Below are positions 51,596 to 57,762 of a stretch of DNA of 57,762 bases, piece after piece. The stretch spans positions 1 to 57,762 of the forward strand of contig CAINOB010000129.1 of NCBI GenBank assembly GCA_903851365.1. Direction: 5' to 3'. Both the position numbers and the translations under genes were made by a program. The notes beneath the pieces are model-generated. The model did not search any database. It saw only the letters and a list, made by a program, of their open reading frames with translations, and was not told the DNA's origin. Position 1 is the stretch's first letter; every line of letters begins with the position of its first letter. The DNA is from an uncultured Bacteroidota bacterium. GTDB taxonomy: Bacteria > Bacteroidota > Bacteroidia > Bacteroidales > UBA12481.

Positions 51596-52598
51596 GACTG
51601 GATAAAAAATTAAGAGTTTTGGTTAACGGATGCATTGCAACGGTATCAATAGACTGATTCGATAAGGTCAGCCCGTTAACCTGTATGGAGGAGATGGAAG
51701 AAAAGATTCCACGGGCATTATCGAGGTTACTGAAGTCTACAACTGTACCTTCCAGTCCCTTGGGATTCATTCCCGAATTAGCAAATAAGGCTATTTCAGT
51801 ACCACCATAATAGAAAGAAAAATCTAGTGTGGTTATTTTCCTTCTGACTCCTTCCTTAACAGGAATATGATCTTTGAGTGATTGCAGTAAATGAATCCCG
51901 CTAACGTTCTGATCCAATACCGGCAGATCTGAATATTGCAGAACTATAGTCATTGGCATTGAGATTGTTTTGCCGGTAATCTGACCCGATTCTTCTTCAA
52001 GGAAATTGATATAAAAGATCCCCTGATAACAGGATGTGCCTGTAGCACCGGTCCATCGGATGACATATGGTTGAGTCGGATCAATAACTATTTTCCGTCC
52101 GGGTACAAAGGCAGGATCAATCAGCTGAACCTTTGACAGTGTCTGGATTTTCGACGAAACCATGGTTTTGGTATCCGGGAAATAGACATATAACGAGTAA
52201 TTAGATGAAAAAATAGGCCTGTAAACTGTGGTAAACAGATAAGTTAAGGCAAAAACAGAATCATTGGACAGCCGGATCTGCTTTTCATAGGAGAAATTCC
52301 ATGTTTTATGTTCTCCCTGGTCTCCAATTTGTTCCAGATAGATTTTGTTTAAGGAATCCTCCAGGTAGAGATCATACTTTTGCTCCCAGACGGATAGCTG
52401 ATTACGGTCCTGGAATACCCTTGAAACACGTACGGTTTGAACCGAATCCTGTGGATCGAGCAGGCAATAGACAACCGGTATGAATTCCGGAGGAGCTAAT
52501 ACCTGGATGTTTTCCTCACAGGACTGAGACACTTGAATTAGTAAGAGGCAGCTAATATATATCAGACCGGATTTTATAGATCTGTTCATTTTTTTCAA
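51582..52598 (-). CDS. DUF4249 family outer-membrane lipoprotein
   Basis: A 338-aa protein with a lipoprotein signal (LIYISCLLLIQVSQSCEEN). The core APPEFIPVVYCLLDPQDSVQ, then TVRVSRVFQD, is the DUF4249 hallmark, and the rest is beta-rich. In this phylum DUF4249 genes typically follow TonB-dependent receptors, where they may act like a surface lid; here no receptor is present, and PKD/FISUMP lipoproteins stand in its place. It lies 1 nt from the upstream gene. Confidence 0.8.
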   Translation of the reverse strand: MKKMNRSIKSGLIYISCLLLIQVSQSCEENIQVLAPPEFIPVVYCLLDPQDSVQTVRVSRVFQDRNQLSVWEQKYDLYLEDSLNKIYLEQIGDQGEHKTWNFSYEKQIRLSNDSVFALTYLFTTVYRPIFSSNYSLYVYFPDTKTMVSSKIQTLSKVQLIDPAFVPGRKIVIDPTQPYVIRWTGATGTSCYQGIFYINFLEEESGQITGKTISMPMTIVLQYSDLPVLDQNVSGIHLLQSLKDHIPVKEGVRRKITTLDFSFYYGGTEIALFANSGMNPKGLEGTVVDFSNLDNARGIFSSISSIQVNGLTLSNQSIDTVAMHPLTKTLNFLSSHEDF

Positions 52599-52599
52599 T

Positions 52600-54579
52600 T
52601 CAATATTTCAGGCATCGAACATAAGCTATTTCATAAGATTCATAACGGACAAGATGGTTGATAAAACTGCTCATAGCATATGTGACATACCCTTCCTGGC
52701 CCATTGTAGCAGTCCAAAAGACCAAAAGTTCATTGAGTGCATCATATGATCCGTCTGAATAGCGTGTCCCTCCCGGTTTAGCATTGAATCCGGTGCTGTT
52801 ATCACCGTTGGAATTGTTGCTCCAGCCCGAACTCGACTTCAGTTGGAACACTACCTTGTCCCCAAGAAATTCCGCAAGTATTGCCCATTCTGCATCTGTC
52901 GGGACGCGCCAGCCGGCTGGACAGATATCCTTTCCGCTTCCGACATTTATCATTCTGTTCTTATCATATAACCGTCCAAGAGATGCACAATAAGATTCCT
53001 TGTCCTCATAGCACCAGGATCCTGATGAAGCGGCAAAATTCAGATTCTCAGCCATCCAGGTCTGGTTACCGATCTGGACGGTTTTATAGGTTTTCTGATC
53101 TCTGGCATCAGTGAAGGTCCCGTTTGGAATTGTAATAAAACTGTTTTCTTCACCATAACCGGTTTTTCCATTGCTGTTTGTGGCATAGGCCCTGAAATAA
53201 TAAGTGGTACCCGAGGAAAGTCCGGTGAGGCTGCTTTCAAATGAACCGGCTCCACTACCATTTGAGGACTTATTGTCTGTGATTGTCGCATCTGGATTTT
53301 CCGACCAGCAAATTCCTCTTTTGATAACAGGCGACTCACCTTCATAGGTCACCTCTCCGCCACCTTTGGCATAGTTATAGGACACTAGGGATAATGGTTG
53401 GGTGAGGACAGCAGGAACCAGTGATACCTTTTGTATTACAATGTCTGTTGGAGTTTCGTGGCCGGTTAATTGGATATCAAATCTTGTTGATTCAAACCGG
53501 AATGCCTGGTCAGAATCTTTCCGCACCAGAATGGTTCTATCTCCTTGTGGAATAGCATTTATTTCATAACTACCTTGAGAGTCGCTGGTTGTTTTAAGAT
53601 CACTTTCAGTCTGATCGGGGTTAAGTACTGTTATGATTGCTCCGGTCATTAGATTGCCTTCCTGATCCTTAACCACACCAAAGACCTTGCTGGTATACCG
53701 TTGGGAGGTCAAATGAAAATCTGTTTCAATGGTAGCCCCTGATGAAATGATAATTTCCTTCGTAACCATGATGAAGTCGGTCTTTGTCGCAACTGCATTT
53801 TGAGTTCCATAAGGGACATCTTTGATTTCAAATCGACCAGCTGAATCCGAGAGGGTGGATTTATCAGCAATTGTCAGGGTTACTCCGGAAACCGGTATGG
53901 TGCAGCCTGTAAAAAATGTATTACCGATTACACTCCCTCCCGGAGACTTTAGGACATTGATCTGCAGCGTTGAATCGATTTTGTGTATGCCATCGGAAAT
54001 TTCCACTGAAAGTCTATAGGTTTTATCCTGCTGATTTAATGGAGATTGCCATCTGGCCAGCGAACGGTCCATTCCCTCGGTGAATGCACCCTCGGTACAG
54101 GTCCAGGCATAAGTCAACGGATCATTATCCGGATCATTCGCGAGGACCTTTACAACGAACAGGGCGCCTCCAACATCTGTTGGGGGAATCGACAGTATAT
54201 CCGTTATCACAGGTTCATTATTACTGGCAAGTTTTATCTGGTGGCTGCCCGTCGTGGTGACTTGCCCGTCAGTGACGGCAATCTCGATTGAAAAAGTCTT
54301 TCCACTTCCGTCAAGCGGTGATTTCCATTTCGTCTGAGTCTGGTTTGTGGAATCGGTAAACTCACCAACTTCTGCAATCCAATGGTAATTCAGAATATCA
54401 CCATCCTCATCTGAAGCTGCCACGGATAATGAAAAAACCGTTCCAGGCTTTCCACTTTCCGGGGTGCAGGTTATACTTTGAATTACCGGTGCGTGGTTCT
54501 TATGGCAGCAAACCAACAAAATAATTATTCCAAAAAGAAGCAGCTTCCTCACTTGCTGACAATATAATTTTTTATACAT
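52600..54579 (-). CDS. Multidomain lipoprotein: Ig-like repeats, carboxypeptidase-regulatory-like domains and C-terminal FISUMP domain
   Basis: A 659-aa protein. Lipoprotein signal (LLLFGIIILLVCCHKN). Two PKD/cadherin-like repeats (about residues 28-115 and 120-212; DEDGDILNYHW, DPDNDPLTYAW), two carboxypeptidase-regulatory-like domains (about 215-300, 300-395), a fibronectin-like domain (about 400-480; GLSSGTTYYFRAYATNSNGK) and a C-terminal FISUMP domain (about 485-659; DQKTYKTVQIGNQTWMAENL, CPAGWRVPTDAEW, ending YVRCLKY). Likely a surface-exposed binding protein. Its 5' end overlaps the preceding FISUMP gene by 31 nt. Confidence 0.85.
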   Translation of the reverse strand: MYKKLYCQQVRKLLLFGIIILLVCCHKNHAPVIQSITCTPESGKPGTVFSLSVAASDEDGDILNYHWIAEVGEFTDSTNQTQTKWKSPLDGSGKTFSIEIAVTDGQVTTTGSHQIKLASNNEPVITDILSIPPTDVGGALFVVKVLANDPDNDPLTYAWTCTEGAFTEGMDRSLARWQSPLNQQDKTYRLSVEISDGIHKIDSTLQINVLKSPGGSVIGNTFFTGCTIPVSGVTLTIADKSTLSDSAGRFEIKDVPYGTQNAVATKTDFIMVTKEIIISSGATIETDFHLTSQRYTSKVFGVVKDQEGNLMTGAIITVLNPDQTESDLKTTSDSQGSYEINAIPQGDRTILVRKDSDQAFRFESTRFDIQLTGHETPTDIVIQKVSLVPAVLTQPLSLVSYNYAKGGGEVTYEGESPVIKRGICWSENPDATITDNKSSNGSGAGSFESSLTGLSSGTTYYFRAYATNSNGKTGYGEENSFITIPNGTFTDARDQKTYKTVQIGNQTWMAENLNFAASSGSWCYEDKESYCASLGRLYDKNRMINVGSGKDICPAGWRVPTDAEWAILAEFLGDKVVFQLKSSSGWSNNSNGDNSTGFNAKPGGTRYSDGSYDALNELLVFWTATMGQEGYVTYAMSSFINHLVRYESYEIAYVRCLKY

Positions 54580-56390
54580 CTTACTGAATAAAAATTGCCA
54601 TTACCGGAATATCCGGTTGAAACCTGCGGATTACCTCTAATCAGCGTCGTAGTCCAGTGGCTAATTGCTTCCGAGCCTATCAGTGGAGTAGATGACCAGA
54701 AATAAGTCATGGAACCCATGGCAGTAAATATCCATTCATATTGTGGTTTGCCATTGACCATTTTAATAAATTTTTGCCGGGCATAACCGCTGAACTGGGC
54801 ATTAAAGTCAGAGGAACCGCCTATCATCAAATCATCGGTAGTAGAATTGCTATTGAGCGAGGCTAACAAAGTCTCCCACTCACTCTTAGTGGGGATATGC
54901 CAGCCATTCGGGCAAATCCCCTGCGTACCTTCGTCCAGGTCTAACAGGGTTGCATAATAGGCACTATACAAACCACCCATTTTCGTACAATTTTCAAGGT
55001 CATTATCGTAGCATACTGTTAACAAGGTGTCAATTTTATTGGTATACCGCAAGGGCTCATAATTCATGTTCTTAGCCATCCACCATTGATCACCGATCTT
55101 GATGCTGGGATAATATTCCGTATGATCAAACCGGCGGTCAATGACCAGTCCGGTTTCATTGGTTCCCGAAGAGACCTTGATAAACACTGAGGTAGTATCG
55201 GTCAGTCCCTGAGTATCTATCGCTTCAAGAACCACTTTATAGACCCCCGGAGCATTAAACCTATGAAAGCTCGTTTTATCGTTTTGAAATTCGGTATCCC
55301 ACTGTTTATCGGCTTCAAAATCCCATCTTACCTTCAGCATTGATGGCAAATCTTCGATGTCGGTGGTATTTCTTGCATCAAAGAAGAAATTGGTGGTCAG
55401 ATTACCCAATTGAGTACTGGCTATGAGAACAGGAGTAGGTGGCCGGTTGAGATGGAAAATCCGTACTTCCCTGGTTACCTGGTTTTCCAGTCCGTTCGGA
55501 TCCACAATACGCAGTGTCACTGAATAATTCACCTCATTTAAGAACCTGAAGGTAAATACCGGATCATCATAAGGCCCAAACCAATCCTCCGCATTGATAT
55601 TCCAATAATAAACCAGCCTATTTTCCGGATGATCCAGATCCCTGGAAGTGCCGGCATCCAGTTTAACCGTATCCAGCTGCAACGGAAAAGCTGGGCTCCA
55701 GGTAAAATGAGCATAAAGCCTGGGATTTGTTTGATTTACCTCAAGATCAGTCTGATAGCGGGAAATCAAACCGGATGGGTCTTTTACTTCTAAAATCGGA
55801 TGATAGGAACCCACATCGTTATAATTATGCATAACCAGATAATCAGATAAAAATCCCGTATCCCAGCTCTCGTTGCCATCCCAATCCCAGCGGAACAGTA
55901 ATTGATTAAGCGAGTCCTCGTCATCCTTGGTCAGGGATGCATCGAAAACGAATTGAGTCAACCGGTTACCAGTGGACGGATCAATAAAAAATTTAGCCCT
56001 CGGAGCTGAAAAGCCTCGCTTGACATCAAGGCTTATATGACAAGTATCAGTTACACCTGATGAGTTAAGAACTTCAAGGATAAGCAGGTACTTTCCGGGT
56101 GAATAAAACCGGTGAGTGAAAACCGGATCCGACGAATATTTTGTATCCCATTGTTCATCGCCATTCCAATCCCATCGGAAATACATTTTATCCTGAGAAT
56201 TCCCGGGTTTGGATAACGATCCATCGAAAGAGAAGAGTGTAGTGGTAAGGCCTGATAAAGGGGTTACCATCGATACTGGAATGGGTGGCAGAATGTCCGT
56301 CTTCACCGGTTTATCACACTGACAGAGGATCAATGATAAAAGGGTTGACCCAAAAATAACGGGAAACATTTTATGAGTTAATCTTATCAT
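54549..56390 (-). CDS. PKD-repeat lipoprotein with C-terminal FISUMP domain
   Basis: A 613-aa protein. Lipoprotein signal (IFGSTLLSLILCQCDKP). Four PKD-like repeats of about 90 residues (about 38-405), each with a version of LLFRWDWDGNESWDTGF and a V.H.Y/F...G.Y...LEV end. Then a FISUMP domain (about 415-613): YYPSIKIGDQWWMAKNMNYE, CPNGWHIPTKSEWETLL, ending FYSVRCIKNY. It is paralogous in its C-terminus to the next gene downstream but has a different stalk. Function unknown; surface adhesion or substrate binding is inferred from domain type. Confidence 0.85.
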   Translation of the reverse strand: MIRLTHKMFPVIFGSTLLSLILCQCDKPVKTDILPPIPVSMVTPLSGLTTTLFSFDGSLSKPGNSQDKMYFRWDWNGDEQWDTKYSSDPVFTHRFYSPGKYLLILEVLNSSGVTDTCHISLDVKRGFSAPRAKFFIDPSTGNRLTQFVFDASLTKDDEDSLNQLLFRWDWDGNESWDTGFLSDYLVMHNYNDVGSYHPILEVKDPSGLISRYQTDLEVNQTNPRLYAHFTWSPAFPLQLDTVKLDAGTSRDLDHPENRLVYYWNINAEDWFGPYDDPVFTFRFLNEVNYSVTLRIVDPNGLENQVTREVRIFHLNRPPTPVLIASTQLGNLTTNFFFDARNTTDIEDLPSMLKVRWDFEADKQWDTEFQNDKTSFHRFNAPGVYKVVLEAIDTQGLTDTTSVFIKVSSGTNETGLVIDRRFDHTEYYPSIKIGDQWWMAKNMNYEPLRYTNKIDTLLTVCYDNDLENCTKMGGLYSAYYATLLDLDEGTQGICPNGWHIPTKSEWETLLASLNSNSTTDDLMIGGSSDFNAQFSGYARQKFIKMVNGKPQYEWIFTAMGSMTYFWSSTPLIGSEAISHWTTTLIRGNPQVSTGYSGNGNFYSVRCIKNYIVSK

Positions 56391-56454
56391 CCTTGATCAT
56401 CAGCGAACTTTAAGCTCATTGGTTTTAAATAGTGCACTTTAGGGATATTTAAAA

Positions 56455-56898
56455 TTACATATTACCTGGACATTCCCATGGATAATACGGATTAAAATCG
56501 AAGTTAAGATTTCTTAATGTGGTACTGCACGAAGAACCAGTATGGGCAAGTATCGTATATGGACAATCCGGATACCCATCAATATAAACTGTTACTTCAG
56601 CCTCAATATAACCATAAGGAGCATACAAATCTATCGAAATGGCTCCACTGTTATTAAAGTAGATATTGCCTAAGTCAACCCAGCCATCGGTTGAGCCACA
56701 GTCTGTTGTGGTACCATGATATTCCACATGGGCATAATCATATTGATCTGCTTCTTCCAGAGATATGTTAATATAAGAAACACTTGCTTCACCCGATGGT
56801 GACGGAACAATTTCCTGAGATCTAAAAACACCACGTGCACTAATGAACAAAGTACAAACAGCGATACAGACCATAAATAATAAAAGTTTGCGTTTCAT
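56455..56898 (-). CDS. Small secreted protein, uncharacterised
   Basis: A 147-aa protein with a clear signal peptide (KLLLFMVCIAVCTLFISARG). The mature part is beta-rich, Tyr/Asp-rich and has several cysteines (TTDCGSTDGWVD, YPDCPYTILA, SSCSTTL, PWECPG) that could form disulfides outside the cell. No family recognised. It is the first intact gene of the operon, 64 nt ahead of the PKD/FISUMP gene. Confidence 0.7.
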   Translation of the reverse strand: MKRKLLLFMVCIAVCTLFISARGVFRSQEIVPSPSGEASVSYINISLEEADQYDYAHVEYHGTTTDCGSTDGWVDLGNIYFNNSGAISIDLYAPYGYIEAEVTVYIDGYPDCPYTILAHTGSSCSTTLRNLNFDFNPYYPWECPGNM

Positions 56899-56942
56899 AA
56901 CTTATAAAATTAAAGTGAATGATTAAAAGAGTAAATGATAAT

Positions 56943-57064
56943 CTATTGCCCATCAACTAAATAGTCAAGGTCATGGCCGAATTCATGGGGCATGTTATGA
57001 ACATTTTGAATCCGGCTGAGCTTAATGAAACGATTCGGAGCCATGACGAGGTTTGGTAAGGTTA
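56943..57064 (-). pseudogene. C-terminal fragment of a zinc-metallopeptidase-like gene
   Basis: The minus-strand frame reads YITLPNLVMAPNRFIKLSRI and on to NMPHEFGHDLDYLVDGQ and a stop. HEFGH is an HExxH-type zinc-binding motif as found in many secreted peptidase remnants. Upstream of about 57064 the frame runs into the presumed end of the IS element, so the original N-terminus is gone. The next genes of the operon follow at 56898, so this fragment was probably once the operon's first gene. Confidence 0.45.
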
Positions 57065-57122
57065 TGTAAGCTTCCCCAAAATTAGGAACGATTATTAATA
57101 GAGTTTTAAACTTTGGGTAAGT

Positions 57123-57404
57123 ATGAAAAAGACAAATCACACGGAGCCCCAGATCCTGACCATTTTAAATGAGCAGGAACAGGGTAAAAAAGTAGCCGAC
57201 ATTTGCCGGGAGCACGGTATCAGTCAACCGACGTTTTATCAGTGGAAGAGCAAATATGGCGGCATGGACCTGCACCAACTGAAGCGTGTTAAGGAGCTGG
57301 AGTCGGAGGTGAACCGGTACAGACGGATGTATGCCGAGCTTTCTTTTGAGAATCATGTATTAAAGTGGAACAAACGGACAGGTTTTCCAATCTCCGGCGC
57401 TTGA
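57123..57404 (+). CDS. IS3-family transposase OrfA
   Basis: A 93-aa protein with the IS407/IS2-type helix-turn-helix (QEQGKKVADICREHGISQPT, then FYQWKSKYGGM) and a leucine-zipper-like segment (LKRVKELESEVNRYRRMYAE). The normal ending (ENKxLK followed by a short acidic or basic tail, then frameshift to orfB) is changed after about residue 80 (HVLKWNKRTGFPISGA), where the sequence joins the repeat shared with 50.6 kb. Without orfB it cannot catalyse transposition. Confidence 0.88.
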   Translation: MKKTNHTEPQILTILNEQEQGKKVADICREHGISQPTFYQWKSKYGGMDLHQLKRVKELESEVNRYRRMYAELSFENHVLKWNKRTGFPISGA

Positions 57405-57518
57405 GATTGACCAATCCCCAAAAAGGTCACCTAGGACTTGATGAAAATCATTGGAAAGCCTCATCCTCACTGATTTCTTGGTGGTCAACGAATTTTGTCG
57501 GCTGTTGATAAACATAGC
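57391..57518 (+). repeat. 128-bp repeat, inverted partner of 50600-50724
   Basis: It starts TCTCCGGCGC inside the last codons of orfA and runs to GCTGTTGATAAACATAG. Together with its partner it brackets a 6.7-kb segment with the lipoprotein operon. Confidence 0.8.
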
Positions 57519-57762
57519 CAACAAAGCATGTTCAGGATGTTCCGTCGGAAATTGGTTTTTTTAGTGTTTTTTCCAATATATAACACCATTGGATTTATTG
57601 ACTTTCCGGGAGTACATCCGTTTAACCCGCATTATTCATAAACCGATTTTTGTTGAATGAAATTTGAGTTTTCCCCGGTTCTTTTTTCAAAGAGCCGAAT
57701 ATTTCCGAGGTTCTTTGATTTTTTGTGAGTTTGAAAACTGATTTTCGGTTGATATTAACCGA
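57405..57762. other. Right-hand end of window, no gene
   Basis: After the repeat (to 57518) the sequence becomes AT-rich with T runs (for example near 57558-57580) and a GGTTCTTT motif repeated at 57679 and 57709. I see no gene on either strand. Confidence 0.5.

Larger units (their letters stand above)
57065..57518 (+). mobile_element. Degenerate IS3-family insertion sequence (orfA plus remnant)
   Basis: Presumed left end TGTAAGCTTCCCCAAAATTA (begins TG, as IS3 ends do) 58 bp before orfA. After orfA there is no orfB with a DDE core; instead a 128-bp segment occurs that is repeated in inverse orientation at 50600-50724. The element is therefore truncated or a nested remnant. The ends are inferred by eye. 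Confidence 0.5.

Noticed and set aside
56820-56845. A CACGTG site as a fourth parS
   Set aside because: The flanks (CACCACGTGCAC) do not match TGTTnC/GnAACA.

Overview
The window is chromosomal DNA from a member of the Bacteroidota, most likely an uncultured Bacteroidales-like lineage. Evidence: several TAnnTTTG-type -7 promoter boxes, few Shine-Dalgarno sites, a type IX secretion (T9SS) sorting domain, families largely confined to this phylum (DUF4271, DUF4292, DUF4175, DUF4249) and the characteristic hemD-rnpA-yidD-S41 protease run. This is judged by eye from sequence, not by a database search.

Positions 1-42350 are a housekeeping core. An IS3-type transposase start is cut by the left edge. 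It is followed by deoC, an ArsR regulator with queD, polA and molybdopterin genes (mobA, moaD, moaE). Next, on the minus strand, come the S41 protease, yidD, rnpA, hemD and DUF4271; then ogt facing uvrC. A long minus-strand block follows (dut, flippase, TPR protein, DUF4292 lipoprotein, EnvC-like protein, DUF4175 protein, ybeY, mnmG, adenine deaminase, uvrC). It holds three parS-like palindromes near mnmG, the usual gene neighbour of chromosome partition sites. Then come an M24 peptidase, hemW, VanZ, a LutB-like protein, rpiB, a YwqK/MORN protein, a receiver-only response regulator, ruvB, a large T9SS cargo protein, a small GIY-YIG cassette bounded by 61-bp inverted repeats, an acyltransferase, a bile-acid symporter-family protein, a Crp/Fnr regulator, OsmC, pheS, a cyclophilin and tRNA-Val(GAC).

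From the tRNA to the right edge (42351-57762) the window is accessory DNA: long gene-poor stretches, direct and inverted repeats, broken genes and small orphan genes. It contains an MntA antitoxin with a truncated HepT partner between 79-bp direct repeats, a Bro-N protein, and a plasmid/phage-like set of small proteins with RadC and a GP88-family protein. Three of these genes share a conserved 5' leader with a covarying hairpin. A five-gene lipoprotein/secreted-protein operon (PKD and FISUMP domains, DUF4249) lies between inverted copies of an IS-associated remnant.

The strongest candidates for something undescribed are: (1) the IR-GIY-YIG-IR cassette and its dispersed hairpin repeat, one copy of which is translated inside a peptidase gene; (2) the repeated structured leader at 47041, 48335 and 48651; (3) the repeat-bracketed mntA-hepT' cassette; and (4) the parS cluster near mnmG.
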